From NCBI RefSeq assembly GCF_022376445.1, contig NW_025954970.1:372001-436000 (forward strand): 64,000 bases of DNA, written 5' to 3'. Source of the stretch: Fomitopsis serialis (lineage: Eukaryota; Basidiomycota; Agaricomycetes; Polyporales; Fomitopsidaceae). This document shows, piece by piece, positions 1 through 10,443 of this stretch. Every line of letters starts with the position of its first letter. The stretch's first letter is position 1. The translations under genes and the position numbers were made by a program. The notes beneath the pieces were generated by a model that was given only the letters and a program-made list of their open reading frames with translations, was not told the DNA's origin and did no database searches.

Positions 1-2166
1 TCCGCGCTGCTCGCAATGTCCTTCCAGAATCGACTCAACATCGCAGAAGTCGGGCTGGTTGTAGAGGATGCGGCGCATACAGCAGTCGACGGCGGGGGGC
101 TTGCAGTGGAAGTTAGGGCATTGTGCACGTAAGCCTGTTGTTTGTATGCCACGCTCCTCGAGGATCCTCTCCATCCCCTTGAACACCCCTGGTCTCTCTG
201 CACCCTCCTCGAAGTAGAGTGACTGCGGCCGGCCATCTGGATACCTTCCATCCCCCATGCGCACACGCTGCTTCAGCTTTTTTCCATTCGTGCCATACAC
301 TAGCCGGCCATCATCTCCGCGGACATCGATGTCGACCCCAAACAGTGGCTTGCCCGGTGCAGTCGATTTCATCGACATACGGCGCGCTGACAACGAGTCA
401 TCTGGCCGCTTGAGGTGAGTCGGCGCATTATCGAAGATCAGAACATGCTGTTCGTCAGGGTGATGGCGCTCCAGGATGTCCATTGCGAGCGTTGCATGCT
501 CGAGGATCTCCTGGTTCGTGAAATACCCATCTCGGTCTTTACCAGCCTTGAACAGTTCGCGGGCTGATTCGGTCCCATCAGGGGATCGAAGCCAGCCATG
601 CTCAGCCGAGACGAAGTCGGCGACCATCAGGGAAGGACCCTCTCCCTTGGCACGAGGTACAGCCTTCTCCTTCTTCTTCACCCAGCGAATTTGACGGCGG
701 TCATTTGCATAGAAGGTCGACTCGTCGTGATACCAGAATATGACTCGTTTTGGGGGACTCGAGCCATCCGGAAGGGCTACGTTTACAACAACGCCCCGGA
801 TGGGACTATCATCCGACAGTGTGATTCGGACATCACCACTCGGACGGAATGATCCATCGGGTAAGAGGGGACCTTGAGCCTCGATGCCATTGATCCAGTC
901 TCGCGTGTACTGAAATGCTCCATCTGGCAGGACAGGGCCATGGACGAAGGAACCATTGATGATCGTTCGCACGTACGGATCCAAGGCAGCCAGCGCAGGG
1001 AGGAAGATCCCATCTCGATAGTCAACGACGTCTTCACGCTCGTGCCCATCCACATACTGTCCAGAAGGTGTTTTCGTCCATCGATAATCAAGCACATGCA
1101 TCCAGGTCTGTGCAGTCGACAACCCAATAGGCTTCTTCAGCCCGTACTTCAGGAGGACCTCCGGGTCGGACATGAACTCGACGATGTCCATAGCACGTAC
1201 GAATTTCCCCACAGCCTGTAGATGCTGACTGATTGCCTCTCGGAGGTCAGGCTTCTCCAACAGTGAAGTCGTCCACTCTCCCATGGGGCTAAAAGGAAGT
1301 GCATGCCGATCCCCTAGGAAGTTGCGCGTCCAACCGCGCAGTTTCATTGCCCGGTGAGGCCCGAACTCCCATGCCACAGCAGTACGGAGGGAGGCTGCGA
1401 TCCAACTGCCACGTACGTCTGAGTCTGATCGGGTATAGAACCCAAGCAGCATTTTCATCTGCTCTAGACGTGACTGCAGCTGATCGTCGCCCACGAACCG
1501 CAGGAACCCAATGCCACTCTTCCGTCGTGGCCGCAGGAGAGCGCGAAGGTCTTGCAGGGCTATTGATGCTTCTTCGATGGAAGGCGGTGGCTCAAATAAT
1601 GGCCGCTTTTGCGGACGTGCCGGTGCGTCATGGACGGTACTCGGAATCGGTGCGATCGGTACTGCCTCCGACTCGGAGTCGGGCGCGCCTTCGAGCTCGT
1701 CTGATACCGAAGCCGCAGGCGGCCGCGGTCTCGCATTCTGAGCCACGGCACCTGTGGTATACGACACTTGGCTAAGATGTATAGGTACTAGTTCCTGCAC
1801 ATGCTACTCACCTGCAGGGAGCTCATTTGCCTTCTGCGACTCCGAGTCAAGGCTCACCGACTTTGAGGCCTCCGACTCATTGGCTGTTGTACCCGGAACT
1901 TCCCAAGTAGGTTGTATTATCTCAGCAAAGGTATGTCTCATGTGCTCGTAGATTGCTGCTGTGTTTCTAGGAAGCTCGTCGGGAGCTGTCTCGGACTCCG
2001 GCTCCTGTACTGTTGGTTGCTGTGGTCGAGGTGAGCAGATTCTCGGAGCAATGTACCAAGGACATACATTTTCTTTGACTGCATCTGTAGAAAGCCGGGC
2101 TTTTTTCTCAGCTCGTTCTCCAAGGTTCTGTAGGGCAATGCGAGCTCGTTTACTGCGAGGCGACAT
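1..2166 (-). CDS. DDE-type transposase of a basidiomycete DNA transposon, 3' end beyond the window
   Basis: Seen: two exons, 1812-2166 and <1-1751. A 60-nt GTGAGT...CACAG intron (1752-1811) joins them in one frame, removing a TAG that otherwise follows exon 1. About 702 codons are visible and the frame is still open at the left edge. Exon 2 carries FWYHDESTFYAND, MVADFVSAE, KDRDGYFTNQEIL and VLIFDNAPTHLK, then a Cys-rich stretch (CPNFHCKPPAVDCC). Known: DE(S/T)xF followed by FDNAPTH is how the first two catalytic acidic residues look in IS630/Tc1-like DDE enzymes, and proteins of this pattern are repeated in agaricomycete genomes. The start at 2166 (MSPRSKR) is preferred because it opens a basic N-terminus; an in-frame ATG lies at 2217. 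The third acidic residue is not assigned. No disabling break was seen in the visible part, so the copy may be recent. Terminal repeats were not found inside the window. Confidence 0.7.
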
Positions 2167-2232
2167 GGTGTTGTCGCAGCAGCGCTTCTGGTACGACCTC
2201 ATAGCACTGTATGCCAATTACGGATTATTGTA

Positions 2233-3545
2233 ATATTGCAATTGTATAGTAAGCAGTTCACATGCAATTGTCGGAAGGAACAGATGACAACACTTCAACT
2301 ACGGATGCAGACGCGATAAACGAGCCATCAACCAATTCTAAGACTGATTTCTGGGTGCTTGACTGTGTCTGAATAGTTCGATCTTCGTTCTATATTTCTG
2401 TGACTTATTTTCTCGCTTCGCTCGCAGCGAAAGTAGTGTACAGGCGCCGAAAACGGTGCATGTGATGTAGTCGAAAATGCGTTGGGCCTATCTTAGACGT
2501 CAATGTGTGGTTATAGTCGGATGCTAGATCCGTAGGAACACTCACCAGAGGGATAAAACCACTGGAATGAATTTCTCCGCGAGGCCCAAGCTCTCCCATT
2601 GCATCGCACAGACCAGGGCGCAGGTGGAAAGCGATGCCAATTTCAGCAGGGCTGTTGTTACCGCTGGCATGGAAGCACCTGCAAGTTCCACGGAGATGTG
2701 ATATCGACGTCTGGTATTGAGTGGCTCGATACTGGCTGATAACGCAATGCATGGACCACTCAGCCCACTCAGCCATGGATCATATGCACTTAGCCAAGTC
2801 ACATCAGGCCTGCGGGTCGATGACAGGGATTCGGAAGGAAAGCGTGACTTTGCTGACTATGCTCGCTGGAACTCCACTTGATGAAACCAAGAATAATACT
2901 GTGGCGGAAGAGCAAGGTGAAGTTGGCTTCGGAGATGATTTACACCTTCATTGTACAGGAAGCACTCGGGGTAGAGCGGGGTTAGACGCTACTCGGGTTG
3001 GTAAACACCTAAAGCGTGTCGCGTCAATACTGCGCAAGCATGAGCCAATGACAAAGCGAACATATATGGCGACCCAAGTTCATGGAGATTGTTGAGGAAG
3101 CATAAGCCTTGTGAGTAGCTGCAAAGAGGCTTACTGTAAGCTTCGCGGAGTGAGCGGAACTTACTTACAAAATAGAGCATTTCACGGATCAGCCCTATTG
3201 CGATGTCATCCATTGACTGTTAGGCATGTCGAGAGGCTAGCACATGGGTTGTCAGAGATACAATGTCCGGATACAACTAACGATACAGCCTGTGGAGAAG
3301 CCACCGCGGGTATACAGAGCCGAGACCAATGTCGTGAACAAGCACGAGAGTGTCAATGATGGCACGCCTTCGACGAGGTTCTTACACGAACGTATATATG
3401 ACCTCAAGAAAGCTTATACGGCGTGTGATGAACGCGTTTCGATGACAATGAGCGAGCATAACGCACTCACCAGCACGCCTCCCCCGATCTCGCCGAATGG
3501 ACATGAGGGCAGGGAGATACTTCTGCGCTGCTGTCTCCTTCCGCT
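2233..3545. other. Gene-poor stretch between transposase and DAD4
   Basis: About 1.3 kb. Several open frames of 80-135 codons exist on both strands (for example 2721-3095 and 3244-3651, plus), but none shows a motif, a splice-joined extension or a composition I can defend. The last one overlaps DAD4 on the opposite strand. It may hold the transposon end and the DAD4 3' UTR. Confidence 0.4.
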
Positions 3546-3827
3546 TCATTCATCTTCAACCACTGCTCCCTCTGCTGCTCGCGTTGCCTCTAGGTTATAC
3601 TGCACGTTCTTCCTGTACTTGGTCACCAGATCAGCGGCTGTCTTCACGTGAGCATTGGCTCGTATGACTTCCTCTAGACAGTGGTTGAGTTCAACGACCA
3701 TCTCAGTGCACTTGTCCTAATGTTGCACATCAACGTAAGGACGCCACGGGGGGCATGCACTACGAACCGCATTCTTGATGATGCGTTGAAGGAGGACATT
3801 CTGGCGCTCCGCGTGGGGGTTCTCCAT
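3546..3827 (-). CDS. DAD4: DASH/Dam1 complex subunit Dad4
   Basis: Small kinetochore protein. In fungi the DASH/Dam1 complex couples kinetochores to spindle microtubules, and Dad4 is one of its roughly 70-residue coiled-coil subunits. Seen: exons 3768-3827 and 3716-3546 with a 51-nt intron (3717-3767, ending TTAG). The join gives an uninterrupted 76-residue protein. It begins MENPHAERQNVLLQRIIKN, matching the remembered Dad4 start (MENPHE...), then has VELNHCLEEVIRAN and YRKNVQYNLEAT, the family's conserved C-terminal block. Length agrees with the family. Both exons are too short to stand out as open frames, so the gene is easily missed. The next minus-strand coding fragments start about 570 bp upstream. 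Confidence 0.9.
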
Positions 3828-4392
3828 GCTCGATGACCAGGTGAAAGCGTTCCTTTACTATACAGTCCAGTCTAATTAGCATTCCGTCGCATCATGGTTT
3901 AGAACCTACCTTGAAGAAAATCGAACGTTGCACAAGTCGAACACAACTAGTGACACCGCACGCGGTCTGGACGGTTCACTGTAGCGTTGCTGTAGCGCGT
4001 CGTTGCAGTGGAACCCGGGCGGGCCGGGCCTGGTCGCGTCGGTGGCGCACCGGCAAGTGCCGGGTTCAAATAAACTGGCAAAGCCTGCGCTCACTTGAAC
4101 TCACCCACCGCAGCGTGTTCCCCTCTCCATGTATCGTTTAAATCGGCCAGTCTCGATATGAAACTTGCACTCTCTATCATCCACCTTGAAGGGTGCATGG
4201 TTCATCGCGTCACAGCTGTTCGTTGTGAAGGAATCGCGGCAATTTGCATGCTCGCTTTGGAAGGCGTGATGAGGGATTGCTGAGGTACTGACCTCGGCTA
4301 CCAAGGCGGTTTTGGTACGAGCTAACGACTCAGTACGTCCTTATGAGCCTCATGATTCAGGTATTCTCGCTGACATACGAATCACTTGGGTC

Positions 4393-5415
4393 TTAGGGCC
4401 GGCTATGCAGAATGCGAGTAAGGGTATCATCGATTGAACCGACCTTCGTGGTCCCCGATGAGCAGGTACGTCCGTCCACGGTTCCAATGCGCCAGGTATC
4501 TTGGACTGTCGGCGGGGAGGGGCATTTTGGGCAGTACTGCCCGTTGATTGCTGTCGGACACTTCAACATGATTTCACTCTCGCGCAGAGACCGATGACCG
4601 CGTAATGCGACACGTCGTGCAACCCCTCACCTGTATCACGGGCGTGCGGACGCGCCGACCATTTGCATCTTGCTCTTAGGACGGAATGATCACGCCAGCG
4701 TTGCATAGACTGGTGTCTTTGTCTGGTGCATCGTATGCTCGTGTTGCAGCCTTAGCTTCTTCATCAGCGTCCAAGTTCCACATTTTCTCTAGGCCGCTCG
4801 AAAGCTAGCGGCATCGGTGCTGTGTATGCGGGTGAGCTTGCCACTATACTGAAGCGCATCGGGGTCCACACATCTCAACGTCTTGTCAATCAGACCTTCA
4901 TCCGGTCATATTGCGTCTCGTTCGCAATGTCCGCGGCTATAGTCTCGATCAGCTCAGGATCACCAGCGCTCTCGTGCTTGCAAGTATCGTCGCCTTGTAT
5001 GATTTCCGCGTTGTTTCCGGCCCAGTCTCAACGCTGTCCTTACAGTGCAGTGAGTCCTTGAGATCTCGAAACCTTGGAAGTCCGAGGAACTCATTCATAC
5101 AGGTTGCTCCCATGCGCATGCGCACATATGCATACCTCATAGAACACAATCGCAGCTTGTATACTTATGCTACATTCACTCAGGTCATCCGCTCCTCCAG
5201 ACTTCCCTCGCGCGCGCCGGCGGGTCGGAAGGTTTGGGTCGGACGGCATCACGGCTACGGGAGAGAGATCACTCCGCGACTGCTGCACAGGATTGAAAAG
5301 GCCGTGCAACGCGACCGCGCTTGACACTCACACGGCCTTGCTCATGATCGATGGTGATACGAGCGCGGTCGGGTTCAGACAGGTGTGTCGTTCTGGGCGC
5401 CTGATGGGCCGTCAT
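4393..5415 (-). pseudogene. Unidentified fragmentary coding region, minus strand
   Basis: I do not recognise this gene. Reading from 5415 there is a plausible first exon (MTAHQAPRTTHLSEPDRAR) followed by a GTGAGT donor. Further segments follow in order: SRSDLSPVAVMPSDPNLPT; CKHESAGDPELIETIAADI with ANETQYDR; DEGLIDKTLRCVDPDALQY with SGKLT; EKMWNLDADEEAKAATRAY with DAPDKDTS; and near the end INGQYCPKCPSPPT with DTWRIGTVDG. The segments are colinear, on one strand, with protein-like composition and several plausible GT-AG junctions. Two joins, near 4925 and 4795, need one extra base to stay in frame. Either a real multi-exon gene with sequence errors or a decaying gene. The cysteines CPKC near the end might bind metal, but no family is assigned. 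Confidence 0.3.
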
Positions 5416-5804
5416 GTTCTGTCAGGCACATGCATCTGGTTACCCTGCGCGTTTCGAACATTGATATTCGGGACGAGACCTCTGCCTCGGAGCTGCATTC
5501 CAATTTGAGCAGTACCAAGCCTTTATACTGCTCAGTCTGTTTCTGGGAACAATGCGGACGACTAACGAATGTTAGAAGGACTCGGGGAGCCCATCCACAC
5601 GAGCGGCACACCGTCACCGGCGGCATGCTAGTACGCCCGATCTGTTAAGTAACGGACAAGTAACGGATCCGACTGATTCGAAACTCAGGGCGTGCCGTTT
5701 GCGCTGGCCCCGGCACAACGTTCAATAACACGTTTGATCGGTATCAACCCCGCCAACTCTGGCCAATCGCATTGCCGTACGCGCTTGGCGCTAGCGCACT
5801 CAAC

Positions 5805-5947
5805 GCGGGTTTAAATGAACGCTAGCGTCGTCCCTTCCCCCAGCTCCTCACCCCTTCACTTTCGAGCACAGAAGCCGGCACTGGTTGGTAAGTATTCCCG
5901 ACTTCGCGACATGAACGCCTGCTAATGATATCCCTACTGCCACATAG
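5805..5947 (+). promoter_or_regulatory. Promoter and spliced 5' leader of the module-repeat secreted protein gene
   Basis: A TTTAAATG element lies near 5810, then the leader motif GCCGGCACTGGTTG, and directly after it a GTAAGT donor at 5888. The leader intron 5888-5947 (60 nt) ends CACATAG. The same motif, donor position and acceptor-side pyrimidine-rich exon (CTTGCCTTCTTTTGTATC) recur before the genes at 15873 and 19769. The coding start is 6054. Confidence 0.55.
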
Positions 5948-6053
5948 CTTGCCTTCTTTTGTATCTAACGCATTTCTTGAATCTTGACGATCTCGACGCT
6001 CTAACGACACTACTTCCTCCCCCTTTTCCCATCACTTGCAATCTTAATTCACC

Positions 6054-7108
6054 ATGCGTGTCCCCGCTGCTGTTGTTATCGTCGCCTCGGCCGCTGTCCT
6101 CCCTGCTATGTCTATGCCGATGAGGTTAGTCCCGACTCTGTATCAACCTTAGAGTTGACCAGAGCTGATCTCTATGTTTGCATAGCAGCGAGACCTACGA
6201 TATGTACGCCCGTGAGGCCCCTGCACAGGGTAGCGGCGCTCTCGGTCTTGGCACGCTCTTCAAGATCGGCCGTCACCTCATCCCGTACGCACTTGTTTTC
6301 CACGACGTAGTATTGTCTCTCACACTGCAGTCTGCGCACACAGGCACAGTAGTGGCAACAGCAACAGCAATGGCAACAACGGTCAGAAACAGAAGCACCG
6401 TCGCGAGCTGGAAGAGCTCTTTTCTCGGTATGCTTCGTTGTTGGCTGTCATGTTCATATCCTGACGAGAAGTGGACAGTGAGGAATTCATCGAGCTCCTT
6501 GCCCGTGAGATGGAGGCAGACGAAATATACGCCCGCGAAGCCCCTGCACAGGGCAGCGGTGCTCTTGGTCTTGGCCTCCTTTTCAGAATCGGCCGTCATT
6601 TCATCCCGTACGCATTTGCTTTACACGACGTAGTATCGTCTCTCACACTGCAGCCTGCACACACAGGCACAGCAGTAACAACAACAAACACCGCCGTGAC
6701 CTTGAGGAGGTGGATCTGTGGGAGCGAGATGTGCCCGAGGAGAGTCTCTGGGAGCGTGAGCTTCCCGAAGAGGAGTTTTGGGCTCGGGATGTTCCTGAGC
6801 AGGAGTTCTGGGAGCGTGATGTGCCCGAGCAGGAACTTTGGGAACGCGAGGTTCCGGCTGCGGCGGAGGGCAGCGGTGCTCTTGGCTTTGGTCTTGTGAA
6901 GGATGTTCTCAAGGCTGGCTCCCACCTTTTTGGGTAAGCATCCAGTTCGCCCACCGTGCTGTGCCATCTCTAACGCCACGGTTATGAATATAGCCACAGT
7001 GGCGGCAGCAGCGGCAGTAACAACCAGAACAACCAGAAGCAACGTCGCTCTGACGAGTTCGACGACCTCTTTGCTCGGGACTACGAGTACACCTACGAGT
7101 GGGAGTAA
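6054..7108 (+). CDS. Secreted module-repeat protein with dibasic (Kex2-type) cleavage sites
   Basis: Six exons: 6054-6124, 6186-6284, 6344-6427, 6479-6607, 6667-6933, 6994-7108. Together they give an intact 254-residue protein. A signal peptide (MRVPAAVVIVASAAVLPAMS) is followed by three diverged copies of one module: GSGALGLGTLFKIGRHLIPH, GSGALGLGLLFRIGRHFIPH and GSGALGFGLVKDVLKAGSHL. Each is followed by a Ser/Asn/Gln-rich linker ending KHRR, KHRR or KQRR, then an acidic segment. The phase-2 intron sits at the same codon in all three modules, so exon and intron were duplicated together. Between modules 2 and 3 lie five WERDVPEE-like decamers. Known: repeat proteins with RR/KR sites after a signal peptide resemble fungal Kex2-processed precursors. 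Inference: cleavage could release short basic, helix-prone peptides and acidic partners. A structural wall or surface protein is the alternative. No database family is recognised. Confidence 0.75.
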
Positions 7109-7986
7109 GCGGTATCGCTGTGAAGGTTGAGATGTGGGCCAGGAAGTACTGCGCTAGATATCCTCGACGTTGTCATATTTCACCTTCGGAAATGCTATGA
7201 ACGGTGGGGAGTTCACTATAAACTCGACGATGCGAAGGGGTTATGGTGCAACTTCTCTGCTTCTAGCAATGCCAAGACTAGTATTCGGTCGCATCATAGT
7301 TGCTGTTGCTGGCATGTCAGTATAACTTATTGACACCCATCGAGATGAGTAACTGCATATGCTGTCGTGAGTCGACGGCCCATCACATTGTATTGTATGG
7401 CAGCAAGTATGCCAACCTGGTTAATTACGAATGGCCCAGTCTGAGCGTGCATGTTCTGATTGAGTAATGGCTGTGCAATTCCATCAACGTCCTGTTTTGC
7501 CTTCACCGATTACTGACGGATTACCAAGAGCGGCGGTCAGCGGGTTCGAGTCGCGGAGGCAAGTTGGTTCGTCCCCGTTGGTCAAGCTGAATGGCTTCGT
7601 CAGGCACCGAATATTAGCCTAGTGCCAAGTACCCCGTTCGTGGAGTAGTGCTAATCACTGTTCTCCTGTCCCAATCGGGCGAACAAACATCCTCGAGGAC
7701 GTGGATGCGTACCTAGCCTCGGCTATGTCCGTGCCACCTACACGCACCCACCAATGAGACGCCGTCCATGATCCGCACCTAGTATGCGATCTACGATCGG
7801 TGGCCATCGACGCTTTGACCTTTTCCCAAAATGACAGGTTGAGCGGTGGCCCCGAGGTATAAAGAGCCTGGCGAGCTTCCTGTCAAAGCACTGAACCCGC
7901 GCTCTTGCTTCATAATCACTTCCCGAGTCGATTGTCCGCTCATCCACCCATCATCCTCATCGTCGTCAATAAAGGCCCCCACCACC
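7109..7986. other. Intergenic region with TATA box of the HMG-box gene
   Basis: No gene seen in about 880 bp. A good TATA box (GGTATAAAGAG) at about 7857-7866 sits some 125 bp before the ATG at 7987. CT/CA-rich leader sequence (about 7935-7985) precedes the start. Confidence 0.5.
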
Positions 7987-9165
7987 ATGAATACAAACAG
8001 TAAGACAATTCCTCTTTGTTGTTCAGTGTCTCTTGTCTAACCGCCGTTCATTGTACAAGGCGCGGTACTCTCCTATCCGACTCCGGCAGTCTCACCGACT
8101 CCATCAGCGTACAGCTCTCAAGCTGCCCCCCGACCTCCTGTACCGACCCCACCCGCAACGGTCTATACCTTCACCATCGCGCCGTCCTCACCGCCCACCG
8201 ACGACCGACCTACAGAGCCCGTCGCATCGTCCAGCACTTCCGATGGTCTGCCGCCCGCCTGCTTACCACCGGACACCCTATCACTCCTAGAAGAAGCCGG
8301 CGTAAGCACAGTGCAGTGGGAGGCACTACTGAGGGAAGCCGAAGCACACGCCCAGAAATTCGTACGCGACACCACTACAGCCCTTCCAAGCCCGCCGTCC
8401 ACCCCCTCGCCGCCAGCAGAGGCCGATGGCCAGCAAGAACACGTCCCGCGGGCGAGAAACTGCTTTTTGATTTTTCGGCAATGCGTCAGCAAGGCTAAAC
8501 ACCTTCCTGACGGATTGCAGAAGCGCCAAAACCATCTCAGCAAGGTTGTGGGGTCCTGCTGGCGTGCGCTGCCTGTGGCGCGGAAGAAAATATTCAAAGA
8601 TGCTCAGGCGGTCGAGAAGGAGGCGCACCGAAGGAAGTATCCCGATTATATATACAAGCCAGCCCCCAAGGCAGCGAAGAAGCCCGTGCAAAAACGTTAC
8701 GCGCAGAGCGTCGCCGCCGCGGGTTCGTCATTCGCGTCAGAGAGGAAGGGCAAGGCGAAGGCCACCAGCGAACGTGGGGTTCGTGGGGTGGCTGCGGGCC
8801 ACATACAGCACTCTGAGGCGGAGTTGCTTCCTGTGCCACCGCCACAGGTACCCGTTCGCGAGGCCTCCGTCACGGTGGCGGTGCCTCCCAGCCTGCCTTC
8901 GATGAGGTGGCCGGCGGCGAGCTATGCCCTCCCTCCTGACGTCCCGGAAGACTGGTCGTACAGCCCTTCCACGTTTTTGCCGTGGCAATATACAGCCCCC
9001 AGTTCCGCGCCACCGATGGCGTACCAACCCTACTGGCAGTACGCGCCGATGCCCGTACCCGCGGCGCCCGTACCAGAACCAGCCCCATCATCGGAGCAGA
9101 TGTGGTGGGAGGACCCCTCCACATGGGCGAGGATGACCTGGAGCGACTGCACATCGTCATTGTGA
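7987..9165 (+). CDS. HMG-box transcription factor
   Basis: Two exons: 7987-7999 (only 13 coding nt, MNTN plus one base) and 8060-9165, with a 60-nt intron 8000-8059 (GTAAGA...TACAAG). Product is 372 residues. A Pro/Ser/Thr-rich N-terminus is followed by an HMG domain at about residues 135-205: RARNCFLIFRQ, then NHLSKVVGSCWRALP, KKIFKDAQAVEKEAH and HRRKYPDYIYKP. This matches the sequence-specific (MATA/SOX-like) HMG box of basidiomycete regulators, which usually reads RPxNAFILFR...YKYxP. The C-terminus is Pro/Ala/Tyr/Trp-rich and may be an activation region. Expected role: nuclear DNA-binding regulator, bending the minor groove at AT-rich sites. Target and pathway cannot be read from sequence. 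Splicing after a tiny first coding exon explains why the ATG is far from the main open frame. Confidence 0.8.
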
Positions 9166-10142
9166 AGTCGTACCTGTAGATACCCATAGATACCCACTGT
9201 GTCATCGCACACATTACTTATACCCATAACTTGAAGTGTTCGTACGTCTTCAAGTCAATTAGTCAGCAATAACGTCTTTACGTTTTCTCTAACGAACGTA
9301 CTTGAAGACTCGGAGACTCCGTATTGAGCACACCTCCTTCCTTGTGGCTTTGCGTCAGTAGGCCGAAAGGGCCACGACGCGGGATGTGGGATGAGACGGC
9401 CATCGATCGTCGTGGTAATGAACAAGGATGGGCGCTAGAACTGCACGTAAGTACTGATGTAACCAAAGTTATCGATCTAGCTCATTGTCAACAATATTAG
9501 TTTGACAACAGCGCGTTTCCCGCGTACGTACCACCGGCCGGTCAGTTACAGGCAATCGCACACTGCCAGTGCCACTGCCAGTGCGAGCAAGTGAGAGATC
9601 CAGTAGACACCGGGCGAGCGCCCACGCGCACGCGCCACACTCAAATTCGGCCGACGGAGGAGCCCTGAATTTGTCCACCCGCTGGCATCTTGCCGCCGGT
9701 CCCTGCCACCGTGTGCCACGTACCCCTCCTCACCGAATGTTCAACGAACGTGCCCACCAGGCTGGTACGGCACATACGTGACATCGTTCCAATACTTCAG
9801 CAACAGATAGAAATCCCATGGCATAACTGCGGAATCTCACATGCGCTTTTATGTCCGTGGCTCGTTCCACGGACCACTAATATCGTCAGAGTGTTCCCAG
9901 CGGGTGCTGATATCTCCTTGGAACGTCCTCGAAACGTCCTCGAATGGCGGAATACAAGTGAGCTACCCATTGTATGGAGTGTATTGCTTTGACTAAGAAT
10001 GATTCCGGCGTGACTCGCCTTCACCGCGACATGCTGGCACGGTCCACTGCTTACGAGTCATAACCTTCAATTGCATGCAATGTCTGTCAAAACCATCACA
10101 CCCTGTATTCATTCGACAATATGCACGCTAATTAAGCAACTA
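9166..10142. other. Intergenic region between HMG gene and cysteine-peptide gene A
   Basis: No coding region supported in about 980 bp. A short tandem motif (CTGCCAGTGC / CACTGCCAGTGC) occurs near 9560-9585. Otherwise it holds the two facing 3' ends. Confidence 0.4.
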
Positions 10143-10443
10143 TCACAGTGTCGCCGTCTGCGTAGACGTCGATGAGCACTCTTGACAGGGAATTGGGCAT
10201 TTGAAAGGAGGCTTGCACAGCGGTCTGTAGGCCTACGTCAGAAACCGGAAATTGACTGGTAGAAGGTGAGAACGTACTGAGCTGGGCAGCACGGCAGGTT
10301 CGAGTTCTGTGGCTGTGGGACGGCTGAGGCCGACATTGCCCTAGTACATAAGGCAAGTCAGCTCATATCTCCGAGAGACGAACGTTGTCAACATACAATG
10401 AAACAGCCGCGAGTGCGGCCACGAGGAGCTGCTTGGAGAACAT
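10143..10443 (-). CDS. Small secreted cysteine-rich peptide, copy A
   Basis: Three exons on the minus strand: 10443-10397, 10340-10278, 10224-10143, with introns of 56 and 53 nt. Intact 63-residue product. The signal peptide MFSKQLLVAALAAVSLAMSA ends near ASAVP. The mature part starts with a short Pro/Gln/Asn segment, then six cysteines spaced CC-x5-C-x5-C-x3-C-x2-C, including KCPIPCQEC, and ends in a Ser/Thr tail. Minus-strand TATAAAA lies at 10513-10519, about 70 bp before the ATG. Copies B and C have the same three-exon plan, the same intron phases (2 and 2) and near-identical first exons. The six-cysteine pattern with a single CC pair does not match hydrophobins (eight cysteines, two CC pairs). 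Role unknown; an extracellular effector-like, signalling or antimicrobial peptide is possible, and no family is recognised. Confidence 0.75.

Noticed and set aside
3244..3651. 135-codon plus-strand frame overlapping DAD4
   Set aside because: Opposite-strand overlap with a well-supported gene and no motif.
4050..4082. GGGTTCAAAT tRNA-like B box
   Set aside because: Flanks do not fold into a cloverleaf; no A box.
4529..4545. Palindrome GGGCAGTACTGCCC
   Set aside because: Single occurrence within a coding-like fragment; no partner site or known operator role.
7538..7560. GGGTTCGAGTC resembles a tRNA B box
   Set aside because: No A box at the right distance upstream and no acceptor or T-stem pairing.
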